DNA of 64,000 nucleotides, from the NCBI GenBank assembly GCA_021405325.1, contig QWII01000021.1, positions 1-64,000 of the forward strand, given 5' to 3'. The stretch is from Caldilinea sp. CFX5. Lineage in GTDB: Bacteria; Chloroflexota; Anaerolineae; Caldilineales; Caldilineaceae. Shown one piece after another: positions 16,103-24,211 of the stretch (position 1 is its first letter; each line of letters starts with the position of its first letter). The notes beneath the pieces were generated by a model, which worked only from the letters and a program-made list of their open reading frames with translations, was not told the origin of the DNA and searched no databases. The position numbers and the translations under genes were made by a program.

Positions 16103-18693
16103 CCAAAGAGCGTCCCCTGCTCCGTGCGATCAGGATAAGGAATGCCGACATGATGATACGCGGCGCGGGTGGCGATACGACCGCGCGGCGTGCGATCCAA
16201 AAAGCCCATTTGGAGCAGATAGGGTTCCACCACATCCATAATCGTGTCGCCTTCCTCGCTGATGCTGGCTGCTAACGTTTCCAGGCCAACGGGGCCGCCG
16301 CCAAACTTTTCGATAATCGCCAGCAGTACGCGGCGATCCAGATCATCCAGCCCCAGCCAATCAATTTCCAACATGGTCAAGGCTTGTTCGGCCACGATTT
16401 GGGTGATGCGACCATCGGCGCGTACTTCGGCAAAGTCGCGCACGCGGCGCAAGAGGCGCAAGGCAATGCGCGGCGTACCGCGTGAACGGCGGGCCACCTC
16501 CAGGGCGCCATCCGGCTCGATCTTGACGCTTAATAAACCAGAACCACGGGTGACAATCTCATGCAGCGCTTCGACGGTATAAAAATCAAAGCGCTCGACC
16601 ACGCCAAAGCGGGCGCGCAGCGGGGAGGTCATCAGCGCCAACCGGGTCGTCGCCCCCACCACGGTAAACTTGGGCAAGGACAAGCGAATATTGCGGGCGC
16701 CGGGGCCGCTGCCCACGACAATATCCAGGGCAAAGTCCTCCATCGCCGGATAGAGAATTTCTTCGACGGCGCGCCCCAAGCGGTGGATCTCGTCGATAAA
16801 GAGAATATCGCCTTTACGCAAGTTGGTGAGAATGGCGGCGAGATCGCCGGCTTTTTCAATAGCCGGGCCGGCAGTTACTTTGAGGTTACTCTCCATCTCA
16901 TTCGCCAGGATGTGGCTAAGGGTGGTATTGTGGTTGAAAAGGCCATTCGCAACAAACGAGTGGGTTCCCGGCACCACAAAGTCATACGTTTCGGCGGTTG
17001 CTTCGGCCAGATGAGCCACTTTATCCCAGTAGATGTGTGGGTTGCACAACTCGGTAATAATGGTAAATTCCGGCTCATTTTGGATCGTCTCCGGCAACAA
17101 CGAAAGGTATTTTTGCACTTGTTGCCGCGTCGAAACACGATCATTGCGTTTAGCATGATCAAACACTTTGTGCAACTTGCGCGAATGGGGCCGGGTTTTG
17201 TCAACAAGTGTAGCTAACGCCTCATTGACGCCAGGCGCTAAATCGCTGCGATTCCATCCACGCGTGCTGGTATGTAGACTTTGGCTCCGCTGTTGTTTGC
17301 GGGGTAAACGGAACCCCACTTCCTGATAGAAGCGCACCGCGTCTTGTCCTCCGATAAATAGCTGCCAGAAATCGGAACCGGTGCGCTGTTTGCAGGTGCG
17401 CTGGGCGATAATGCCCAAGTTTGCCAGCAGCAATTGCACTTGCTGCGCTAATGCGCGGGAACGGGTGCCAAATTCAACATAACCATCCGGCCATGCACTG
17501 CCATCGGCATCAAACAATCCTTGTAAAAAGGCGACGGCGCAGTTGCGCGGGCCTTGCATAATCGCCGCTGGCACAACCTTATCAGCGGCGGTCACGGCTT
17601 TTGCCCCAAAGGCCAGCATCACCTGACCATAGCTTTGGCTAAACTTTAAGTGGGTTGTTTGCTCACCATATTGATGGATCGGCGGTGCGCTGCCAAAATG
17701 ATCCAAGGCAATCCGCTGTAATTCAGCCAGAATTTCGGCATCCCCATTGGTAATGACAAAAGCCGGGTAGCCCTGGCTGCGCTCAAAGTGTCCATCACCC
17801 ACAAGCACGCCTAAGAGGTAAGCAAGGTCAGAGTTTAGCGTCAACCGTTGTTGTTCATCGGGTACGGTCGTCAGTAACCAGGGTGCGTCAATTGGTTTGA
17901 TCGCATGTCCGTTGGTCAATGGTAAGCCTACACGCTTTGCCGGAATCTCCGGGGTAGGATTCCCGCTTTCACTGCGTGCATAGGCATGACGTAACTCCGT
18001 AATGGATGGGGGTCTGTTTAAAGCAGTCGTTAATTCCGTATGATAGTGGACAACTAATTTATCGGTACGGTTGAGGCGATCCGTTGGTCTAAAGCGCTGC
18101 CAGTCTGCAGTGGTCGCTTCTCCCCAACAATTCGCGCCCCGCATGACAGCCACATAGTCCTCGACTGTCAGCGCGCCTAACGGTTTCCAGCGGGGGCCGG
18201 CTGCCGTTGCCACCAAAACAGGATGATTGGGGGTGCCTTCCACTTCAAAACCGGAACGGGTGCGCAGACGGATGGTTGGGCCAACGCCGTTGGCATAAAC
18301 ATGGGATGTGGCTTCAACGCCTTGCAACCCATAAATTTCGGTGGACAGCGGTTGGTATGTATCCGCCGGCAAAGCGGCCGGCAAAAGGTCGCGAAAAGGA
18401 CGCCAGCCCTTTGCCGTTAAAATAAGACTATCCGCTGCAATACATTTACCAAGGCCGGGAGGGCCATATAACAGAACATGATCCAGCGGCTCACCCCGTT
18501 TACGCGCCGCCTCCACCAAAATCCCGATTTTTTCGCGCAGGCGTTCCTGGCCGATCATCTCTTTCAAGGAGCGGGGGCGCAAGGCATGATCAACCTTTTG
18601 TTCGTTCCCTTGCGCATCGCTGGAGATCATCCGCTCCGTGGTCGGGCGCGGCTCAACGGCTTTGCGCCCATCAATGCTACGTTCGTCCGCCAT
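16096..18693 (-). CDS. ruvB: Holliday junction helicase RuvB interrupted by an intein
   Basis: An 865-codon reading frame. Residues 1-83 and 590-865 join into a 359-residue RuvB, close to the usual ~340: an AAA+ ATPase ring that drives branch migration of Holliday junctions with RuvA. The Walker A motif GPPGLGK-TT is split between Lys83 and Thr590 by an intein, so no active helicase exists before protein splicing. Walker B is [10 protein letters not shown], the sensor is [11 protein letters not shown], and the C-terminal winged helix carries RTPRGRIAT near the end. AGAGGAAG precedes the ATG. ruvA and ruvC are not adjacent. Confidence 0.97.
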   Translation of the reverse strand: MADERSIDGRKAVEPRPTTERMISSDAQGNEQKVDHALRPRSLKEMIGQERLREKIGILVEAARKRGEPLDHVLLYGPPGLGKCIAADSLILTAKGWRPFRDLLPAALPADTYQPLSTEIYGLQGVEATSHVYANGVGPTIRLRTRSGFEVEGTPNHPVLVATAAGPRWKPLGALTVEDYVAVMRGANCWGEATTADWQRFRPTDRLNRTDKLVVHYHTELTTALNRPPSITELRHAYARSESGNPTPEIPAKRVGLPLTNGHAIKPIDAPWLLTTVPDEQQRLTLNSDLAYLLGVLVGDGHFERSQGYPAFVITNGDAEILAELQRIALDHFGSAPPIHQYGEQTTHLKFSQSYGQVMLAFGAKAVTAADKVVPAAIMQGPRNCAVAFLQGLFDADGSAWPDGYVEFGTRSRALAQQVQLLLANLGIIAQRTCKQRTGSDFWQLFIGGQDAVRFYQEVGFRLPRKQQRSQSLHTSTRGWNRSDLAPGVNEALATLVDKTRPHSRKLHKVFDHAKRNDRVSTRQQVQKYLSLLPETIQNEPEFTIITELCNPHIYWDKVAHLAEATAETYDFVVPGTHSFVANGLFNHNTTLSHILANEMESNLKVTAGPAIEKAGDLAAILTNLRKGDILFIDEIHRLGRAVEEILYPAMEDFALDIVVGSGPGARNIRLSLPKFTVVGATTRLALMTSPLRARFGVVERFDFYTVEALHEIVTRGSGLLSVKIEPDGALEVARRSRGTPRIALRLLRRVRDFAEVRADGRITQIVAEQALTMLEIDWLGLDDLDRRVLLAIIEKFGGGPVGLETLAASISEEGDTIMDVVEPYLLQMGFLDRTPRGRIATRAAYHHVGIPYPDRTEQGTLFGV
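16927..18444 (-). mobile_element. Intein with LAGLIDADG homing endonuclease, in RuvB Walker A
   Basis: Residues 84-589 of the ruvB frame (506 residues). It starts with Cys ([14 protein letters not shown], block A), has block B GTPNHPVL with Thr154 and His157, and ends with block [14 protein letters not shown], the His-Asn pair followed by Thr as the first C-extein residue: all splicing residues are present. Two LAGLIDADG-type motifs, LLGVLVGDG (about 293-301) and [10 protein letters not shown] (389-398), keep their acidic residues, so the endonuclease may still be active. The insertion point after GLGK in an ATP-binding loop is typical of inteins, which favour conserved active sites. Confidence 0.95.
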
Positions 18694-19202
18694 CGGCTTC
18701 CTCTGCTACTCTCTATAAAATTCACTTGCACGTTTGTTCTATTCAGGGTATTATACCAGCATTGGCAGTAGTTGACCAAATTCTATGTTTTTTTCGCATA
18801 ACTCGCAGTACAAACGCTATGCTCAGTAGCCCACAACGCAGCCGCGATTGCCATTGTCCACCGCCGGACTAGGCGACCGCACGACTAGGGACTACTGACT
18901 ATAGGTTGACAGCATCTGTCAGGCAATCTTCAAGCTTTTTCCTACAATTGTAGTTTGACCTTTCATCAAAAAACTGCTATAAACGTTGTCTAACTTTTTA
19001 TTAGCGCGACTGCTTTTCAGGCAAAGAAACTTATTGCTGATCGTAGGTCACATTCATCGTTGGTTGGATAATTGTTCGATTGGCCAACCCTTGCTGCCGA
19101 TACTACAACAAAGATAGCGCACACAACAGACACACCATTAGCCCTGCGGGCGTGAACAACAGCCGGCAGGTTGGGAATATTGCTTCTAGAGAGGAATTGA
19201 TT
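18694..19202. other. 509-bp gene-free interval before the DksA/TraR-like gene
   Basis: No convincing gene. It contains an imperfect inverted repeat at 18824-18897 (arms CAGTAGCCC and GGGACTACTG), and a promoter with TTGACC at 18955-18960, a 17-base spacer and TATAAA at 18978-18983, leaving a leader of about 215 bases before the next gene. An upstream TTGACA at 18905 is a further -35 candidate. Confidence 0.6.
18955..18983 (+). promoter_or_regulatory. Sigma-70-type promoter for the DksA/TraR-like gene
   Basis: TTGACC, 17 bases, TATAAA. Spacing is ideal and the orientation is toward 19203. Confidence 0.55.
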
Positions 19203-19580
19203 ATGTCACAGTCCGATGCCATTACACAGGAGAAGAACCGGTTACTAAGTGAAGAACGGCAGGTCAAGGATGAGTTGCGCCATCTGCGCGAACTCATGCT
19301 CGATGAGGTGGACATTGATCCCGATGAAGGGGATGCCGAGATTACGGAGCGGGAGAAGAATGCCGCCCTGATCGCTGTCTTGGAAAACCGGTTGCAAGAC
19401 ATCCAGATGGCGTTACGTTCGATTGAAAAAGGCAGCTACGGCACTTGCGCCCGCTGTGGCAACCCGATTGAACCGGGTCGCTTAGAAGTCAAACCAGATG
19501 CCACGCTCTGTGTTTCCTGTCAGTCGGAAGTCGAACGGTTGAGCCGACGCGGGCGTAACACGCGCCAGGTGCAATGGTAA
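19203..19580 (+). CDS. DksA/TraR-family zinc-finger protein
   Basis: A 125-residue protein with an N-terminal coiled-coil rich in Glu/Lys/Arg (residues 5-80, TQEKNRLLSEERQVKDELRH) and a C-terminal C4 zinc finger: CARC and CVSC about 20 residues apart. The family binds in the RNA polymerase secondary channel and modulates initiation, often with ppGpp. The short DDxxDxA-like tip of true DksA is not obvious, so a TraR/YbiI-type or general stress role is equally possible. The start at 19203 follows GAGAGGAA; a longer frame from 19080 reads through leader sequence and is rejected. Confidence 0.88.
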   Translation: MSQSDAITQEKNRLLSEERQVKDELRHLRELMLDEVDIDPDEGDAEITEREKNAALIAVLENRLQDIQMALRSIEKGSYGTCARCGNPIEPGRLEVKPDATLCVSCQSEVERLSRRGRNTRQVQW

Positions 19581-19863
19581 GTTGTCGTCAGCCAGTAAAA
19601 ACGCTACAATAGCGGATCAGTTAGGCTATTCCGAAAAATAATTACTCCGTAGGGGCGTACCCTTGCGGTCGCCCTCATTTATTTTTTCTGAACGACCGTA
19701 TTCAGTAGGGCATTGGGGCAGTGAGACAGCAGGCCAGTAAGAGAGTAGCTCAGTGGGGCGCTGATTTGTTGTCTTACCGGTTCACTGGCTTACTGACCTA
19801 CTGTCCAATTGCCAACCACACCCTGATCCCGCCCACAACTATCAACTGGTAAGGAGCCAAGCC

Positions 19864-20511
19864 GTGTCTGCTAACGTTTTTCCGTCATCCCATCCGCTGG
19901 CGCAACATAAACTAACCCTCTTGCGACGCAAAACCACGGAACCGAAAAAATTTCGCGAACTCGTCAGTGAGTTATCGACGATGCTTGTCTACGAAGCAAC
20001 CCGCGATCTGCCGTTGTTGCCCTATGAAGTCGATACGCCGCTTACGAATATGCGTGGCGCGATGATGGGCGAAAAGATTGGGTTGGTGCCGATCTTGCGC
20101 GCCGGGCTGGGGATGGTGGATGGCGCCTGGCGCTTGCTACCCCAAGCCGAAGTCTGGCACCTCGGCCTCTATCGCGACGAGCGGACGTTGCAGCCGGTGG
20201 AATACTACAACAAGTTGCCGACCGATCCCACGGTACAGCTTTGTCTGCTCTTAGATCCCATGCTGGCGACCGGCGGTTCGGCCATGGCGGCGGTGCAGGT
20301 GCTAAAACGCTGGGGCGTGGAACGCATTAAATTTGTCGGCTTGATTGCCGCGCCCGAAGGGATTGCCGCCCTGCACGCCCACCATCCCGACGTGGATATT
20401 CATGTCGCTGCGGTGGATGAACGCTTGACCAACAAAGATGATGAGTTTCCCTCCGGCTATATCTGGCCAGGGCTGGGCGACGCCGGCGACCGCCAGTTCG
20501 GCACAGCCTAA
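19864..20511 (+). CDS. upp: Uracil phosphoribosyltransferase
   Basis: A 215-residue cytoplasmic salvage enzyme that makes UMP from uracil and PRPP. Visible signatures are the PRPP loop [15 protein letters not shown] (about residues 128-142), [11 protein letters not shown] with the catalytic region, and the uracil-binding C-terminus [17 protein letters not shown]. The start is GTG at 19864, preceded by AAGGAG at proper distance. It stands alone between inverted-repeat-containing spacers; prs, the PRPP synthase gene, lies 1 kb further on the opposite strand. Confidence 0.96.
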   Translation: MSANVFPSSHPLAQHKLTLLRRKTTEPKKFRELVSELSTMLVYEATRDLPLLPYEVDTPLTNMRGAMMGEKIGLVPILRAGLGMVDGAWRLLPQAEVWHLGLYRDERTLQPVEYYNKLPTDPTVQLCLLLDPMLATGGSAMAAVQVLKRWGVERIKFVGLIAAPEGIAALHAHHPDVDIHVAAVDERLTNKDDEFPSGYIWPGLGDAGDRQFGTA

Positions 20512-20538
20512 CGCACAAGCCGTTCTGTACATAACAGG

Positions 20539-20595
20539 GATTGCGCCGATTCCGCAGATGAAAGAACAAGAAAAATCTGTGCAATCGGCGCAATC
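20539..20595. repeat. Inverted repeat downstream of upp
   Basis: Arms 20539-20559 (GATTGCGCCGATT...) and 20575-20595 pair over 21 bases with two mismatches around a 15-base loop; a probable terminator-like element of the intergenic family. Confidence 0.75.
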
Positions 20596-20659
20596 TTTGC
20601 GCAAAAGCTGATTTTCATTGTTTGCGGTGAACCCGATTCATGTGGCCTGTTTTACAATT

Positions 20660-20727
20660 AACCACAAAGGCACGAAGTTCACGAAGAAATCTGTGGAAAT
20701 CTTCGTGAACTTTGAGTCTTCGTGGTT
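20660..20727. repeat. Inverted repeat, AACCACAAAGGCACGAAG family
   Basis: Arms of 28 bases (20660-20687 and 20700-20727) pair with a few mismatches. The arm AACCAC-AAGxCxCGAAG is shared with 36066-36134 and resembles the AACCGCAAAGACGC repeats at 46.4 and 51.8 kb. Confidence 0.75.
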
Positions 20728-20746
20728 TTCTTCACCGGTTCGGTTG

Positions 20747-21133
20747 CTACTCTTCGATGCCTACTTGGGCTGCGCATTTGACCAACTCCTGCGCGGCTTT
20801 GAGATGTTGCATCAGCTTGACCAGGTTGCCTTCCATCTTGAGTTGACGAGACATAATGCCCTGGACCGGTTCCAGTTGACCAGCGAGAACCTTGCGCCAG
20901 CTTTCCATATTCGCCGTGATTGTGTATGCCGCTTTTTTGCCCGCACTGTCACTGCGATAAGTCGCTTCCCGGCAGGCGCCATGCCAGAGATCAAGATACA
21001 GACCCCCGTCTCCCTCAAGCGCGAGGAAGAGATCGCCCTCCCAGTTGTGGGCCGCACTGCGGTATGCTTCACTATTGTTCAATACCTCTTTGAATTGATC
21101 AGCCCAAGCCTGGCTGGGAAATGGCGCTGCCAT
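20747..21133 (-). CDS. SCP-2-like sterol/lipid-binding domain protein
   Basis: A 128-residue single-domain protein resembling the SCP-2 sterol-transfer fold: an N-terminal helix, LFLALEGDGGLYLDLWHGACR forming the sheet, the central YTITANMESWRKVLAGQLEPV and the closing QLKMEGNLVKLMQHLKAA helix are typical of the family. Such proteins bind a hydrophobic ligand in the cytosol; the ligand is unknown. The ATG at 21133 follows AAGGAA; a TTG two codons earlier is less likely. Monocistronic. Confidence 0.8.
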   Translation of the reverse strand: MAAPFPSQAWADQFKEVLNNSEAYRSAAHNWEGDLFLALEGDGGLYLDLWHGACREATYRSDSAGKKAAYTITANMESWRKVLAGQLEPVQGIMSRQLKMEGNLVKLMQHLKAAQELVKCAAQVGIEE

Positions 21134-21249
21134 TGGCAAATTCCTTTCTACTTTGGCATGAAACCACTTTTCAGTAGTCCGCTTTTGCTTTATGATGAAA
21201 CTCGCCCCACCTGTTCACACATCACGCAACACCTACAAGGAGGTCACGC

Positions 21250-21447
21250 ATGGCGTCGATCCAAGAAGAACGCGAATTTAACAGTTGGCTCCAGGCGCTT
21301 CAGGAGCAAAAATTAAGCCCGGAACAGATCGCCGTCCTCCAGCAGATGGTTGATCAGGGGGATGCCGAAACCCTGGAACGCGCCGCCTATCTGCTGGACT
21401 GGCAGGAGAGTGTTATTGACCCGGTGGAGCACTTGTATGGCTTTTGA
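21250..21447 (+). CDS. Small protein of unknown function, 65 residues
   Basis: A short acidic, Leu/Gln-rich, probably all-helical protein (QEEREFNSWLQALQEQ, then LSPEQIAVLQQMVDQGD and RAAYLLDWQESVIDP). An exemplary AAGGAGG site eight bases before the ATG and its own spacer make it a real gene despite its size. No family recognised; no cysteine or membrane segment. An inverted repeat follows its stop. Confidence 0.75.
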   Translation: MASIQEEREFNSWLQALQEQKLSPEQIAVLQQMVDQGDAETLERAAYLLDWQESVIDPVEHLYGF

Positions 21448-21450
21448 GAA

Positions 21451-21489
21451 AGAGATACAGAGATTAGATGTCTCAACCTCTGTATCTCT
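21451..21489. repeat. Inverted repeat AGAGATACAGAG/CTCTGTATCTCT
   Basis: Perfect 12-bp arms (21451-21462, 21478-21489) between the convergent small gene and prs, suitable for terminating both. The outer sequence resembles the GAGATTG family. Confidence 0.75.
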
Positions 21490-21501
21490 CAATCTCCCCA
21501 C

Positions 21502-22443
21502 TTAAGAAAATAGCGCGCCCACGCTTTCACCCGTATGGATGCGTTCAATGGCGGCGGCCAACAGCGGCGCGACGGACAAGACGGTGATCTTGTCGAGATG
21601 CTTTTCCGGCGGCACGTCCACCGTGTTGGTGACAAAGAGCGCTTCGACCGGGGCATTGGCAAAGAGTTGAATCGCCCGTCCACAGAAGACGGGATGCGTC
21701 GCCCCCACATAGATTTTGCGCACACCGGCATCGCGTAAGGTGTTCATGGTGGTCATGAGAGTGGTGCCGGTGGCGATCTCATCCTCGAAGATAAAAGCGT
21801 CACAATCGCGCACTTCACCCACAATGGAGCCTTGCTCCACATTGGTATCGCTAATCCGGCGTTTGTCGATGATTGCCATTGGTAGATTTAAGCGGCGCGC
21901 AAAGAAGCCGGCCCGTTTGACGCTCCCCACATCCGCCGCCACCACGACAGCTTTGGTCAGATCATAATTCTGCCGCACATGGTCGGCAATGGTCGGGATC
22001 GCGGTCAGGTGATCGACGGGAATGCTGAAAAAGCCCTGCACTTGGGGCGCGTGCAAGTCCATCGTCAACACCCGGTTCGCCCCTGCCGTCACCATGAGAT
22101 CAGCCATTAGCCGGCCCGTGATGGAGATGCGCGGGGCGTCCTTTTTATCCGAACGAGCATAGGAATAGTAGGGAATGACCACGGTAATGCGACGGGCGGA
22201 GGCGCTACGAAGGGCATCCAATGTAATAAAGAGTTCGATGATATGATCATTGACCGGCGGGGTGAACGACTGGACGACAAAGACATCGCGCTCACGCACA
22301 TTCTCCAAAATCTGAACATGCATGTTGTCGTTCGAGAAGCGGGAAATCTTCAAGGGGCTGAGGGGCATATCCAAATAGCGACAGATCTCGCCGGCCAGCT
22401 TGGGGTTGGAACTACCGGCAAAAATCCTCAATTCGTCATTCAT
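21502..22443 (-). CDS. prs: Ribose-phosphate pyrophosphokinase (PRPP synthase)
   Basis: A 313-residue cytoplasmic enzyme making PRPP from ribose 5-phosphate and ATP for nucleotide, His and Trp synthesis. Visible: the N-terminal FAGSSNPKLAGEICRYL, the ATP-side YSYARSDKKDAPR, TMDLHAPQVQGFFSIPVDHL, and the PRPP/ribose loop EDEIATGTTL near residue 220. The start at 22443 follows AGGAAG; a 42-codon upstream extension has no ribosome site. It differs slightly from the canonical DDEIDTGGT loop but keeps the acidic pair, so activity is expected. Confidence 0.95.
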   Translation of the reverse strand: MNDELRIFAGSSNPKLAGEICRYLDMPLSPLKISRFSNDNMHVQILENVRERDVFVVQSFTPPVNDHIIELFITLDALRSASARRITVVIPYYSYARSDKKDAPRISITGRLMADLMVTAGANRVLTMDLHAPQVQGFFSIPVDHLTAIPTIADHVRQNYDLTKAVVVAADVGSVKRAGFFARRLNLPMAIIDKRRISDTNVEQGSIVGEVRDCDAFIFEDEIATGTTLMTTMNTLRDAGVRKIYVGATHPVFCGRAIQLFANAPVEALFVTNTVDVPPEKHLDKITVLSVAPLLAAAIERIHTGESVGALFS

Positions 22444-22520
22444 TAGCTTCTTCCTGGCTTTCTGCTGATTAACGGCGCCCATCAGCCGCCAGTGTGAGCA
22501 TAGGGTCTGGTTGATAGCAG

Positions 22521-22591
22521 GTAAGTAGCTCCTAGCCGGTCCGTGACCGGCGTCTGGGGCGCCGGTCACGGACCGGCTAGGAGCTACTTAC
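22521..22591. repeat. Perfect 31-bp inverted repeat, TAGCCGGTCCGTGACCGGC family
   Basis: Arms 22521-22551 and 22561-22591 are perfectly complementary with a 9-base loop, upstream of prs. The inner 20 bases of the arm recur as a perfect hairpin at 35979-36035. Confidence 0.92.
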
Positions 22592-22738
22592 GATAGCAGC
22601 ACAAGGCTAACACCCACACTTCCACCGATGCCTGACGCCTATCGGGACATTTCTTCCGCATAATTGCGTATAAAACGCTTTTATTCTACCGCTGGCGCGG
22701 TGAATTAATCAAACAGAAAAGTGCTTGTTGTGCGCGTG

Positions 22739-23881
22739 TTATGAACAAAATGCCGCCACTGTCGCCGTCAACACATCGGTACATTGCGCCACGCTTTCCA
22801 GATCCACCCACTCTTCCACCGCATGGGCGCCGGCGCCGGTTGGCCCAAAGATGACAGCGGGAATCCCTGCCGCCGCGAGGATCGCCGTGTCCATCCACGG
22901 CTGGTCGCCATAGATTTTCGGCGTGCGGCCCAAATGTTGTTGAATTTGCGCTTGGAGCAAGGTGACAATTGGCTCATTCTGGGCGACTTCAAACGGGTCG
23001 CGCACAAGGCCCATGCGCACTTCCGCTTTGAACTGAGGATCGGCGGCCGCCAGTTTGTCCAAAATAGCCTGGATCTGCCCTTCGACAATGGCCGGCGTTT
23101 CACCGGGAATGGTGCGCCGCTCCACTTCGAGACGGCAGTGGGCCGGATAGCTGGAAAGCTCTTGCCCGCCGGAGATGAGCGAGGCATGCAGCGAACCACT
23201 GCGCAACAGAGCGTGTGTCGGCTGGGCGCGCAGGTCGCGATCCAGTTGTTCCAGCGCCACCAACACATGCCCCATCTTGGCAATGGCGTCGATCCCCAGT
23301 TCCGGGCGCGAGCCGTGGGCGGCAACGCCGTGGGTTTCCACCTCTAGCCAGACAAAGCCGCGATGGGCGACACAGAGGTCAAGATGACTCGGTTCGGTGA
23401 CAATGGCGGCGTCGGCGCGCCACTTTTTTACAATCGACGCCGTGCCGATGCTGGCATACTCCTCGTCGGAAACCGCCGTAATGATCACATCACCGCGCAA
23501 CTTCATCTGTTTGGCGCGCACGGCGGTCAGCAGACAAGCCGCCAGACTCCCTTTCATATCGTAGGCTCCGCGGCCATAGAGGCGATTACCCTCCACACGG
23601 GGCGTAAAGGGGTTGGTCATGCCGGCCACCCCCACGGTATCGGTGTGGGCATTGAGCATCAACGAGCGTCCGCCCCCCGTACCGCGCACAATGCCGACGA
23701 TATTGGGCCGTCCACGCACCGGCTCATCAAAGGTCACTTCAAGACCAGCCCGCGCCAGCCAATCCGCTACATAAACGGCAATGGCCGCTTCCCCGGCGGC
23801 GCCGGGAACAAGATCGGGGTTGATCGAGTCGATGGCAACCAGATCAGAGAGGAGCGGAATCAGTTCAGTGGGCAGCGTCAT
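22739..23881 (-). CDS. M20-family ArgE/DapE-type deacylase
   Basis: A 380-residue zinc amidohydrolase. Metal ligands appear in order: His in NAHTDTV, bridging Asp in GAYDMKG, the catalytic Glu pair in SDEEYAS, Glu in VTEPSHLD, and a C-terminal His in GAGAHAVEEW. A dimerisation lid lies in the middle (about residues 175-290). It removes an acyl or other amide-linked group from an amino acid; whether the substrate is N-acetylornithine, N-succinyl-diaminopimelate or another acylamino acid cannot be read here. Its start overlaps the 3' end of the preceding small gene by 17 bases, so the two are coupled. Confidence 0.9.
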   Translation of the reverse strand: MTLPTELIPLLSDLVAIDSINPDLVPGAAGEAAIAVYVADWLARAGLEVTFDEPVRGRPNIVGIVRGTGGGRSLMLNAHTDTVGVAGMTNPFTPRVEGNRLYGRGAYDMKGSLAACLLTAVRAKQMKLRGDVIITAVSDEEYASIGTASIVKKWRADAAIVTEPSHLDLCVAHRGFVWLEVETHGVAAHGSRPELGIDAIAKMGHVLVALEQLDRDLRAQPTHALLRSGSLHASLISGGQELSSYPAHCRLEVERRTIPGETPAIVEGQIQAILDKLAAADPQFKAEVRMGLVRDPFEVAQNEPIVTLLQAQIQQHLGRTPKIYGDQPWMDTAILAAAGIPAVIFGPTGAGAHAVEEWVDLESVAQCTDVLTATVAAFCS

Positions 23882-24194
23882 CGGTCAACCCCGCAATTTC
23901 TTCCAGTTTGCCCGGCAACGTCACCATGTCGGCAATGGCTTTTTCCCAAGCCAACGTATCGGTTTCAACTTCCCAACTACTGGCATATTGCACTGTGGTG
24001 CGCCGCTCCTGAAAATCGGCATAGGTTGTCTCATATTTCTGACTCAGCCGCTGGTTAACCGCTTGTGCATCCGCCAGACGACGCTGATATTCGCCGGCCA
24101 GGAGGTGCAAAATCTTGCTATCAATCTCCCCATCGCCCAACAACGGTTCTGCCAGTAAGGCGGCTGTTGTTTCACGCAATTTAACTTCACGCAT
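23865..24194 (-). CDS. Small coiled-coil protein of unknown function
   Basis: A 109-residue charged helical protein (LLAGEYQRRLADAQAVNQRLSQKYETTYADFQERR). AAAGGAG precedes the ATG at 24194 by a good distance. It overlaps the start of the M20 deacylase and follows the metal ATPase by 17 bases, so it sits in the middle of a minus-strand run. No family recognised; the composition is like small accessory or antitoxin-like proteins but no toxin partner is next to it. Confidence 0.7.
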   Translation of the reverse strand: MREVKLRETTAALLAEPLLGDGEIDSKILHLLAGEYQRRLADAQAVNQRLSQKYETTYADFQERRTTVQYASSWEVETDTLAWEKAIADMVTLPGKLEEIAGLTDDAAH

Positions 24195-24211
24195 AGCAGT
24201 ATACTCCTTTG

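Noticed and set aside
18478..18771. 97-codon plus-strand frame over the ruvB start
   Set aside because: Antisense to the RuvB N-terminus; no independent support.
19680..19802. Possible inverted repeat CAGTAGGG...CCTACTG before upp
   Set aside because: Arms pair only in short blocks with many mismatches; too weak to list as a feature.
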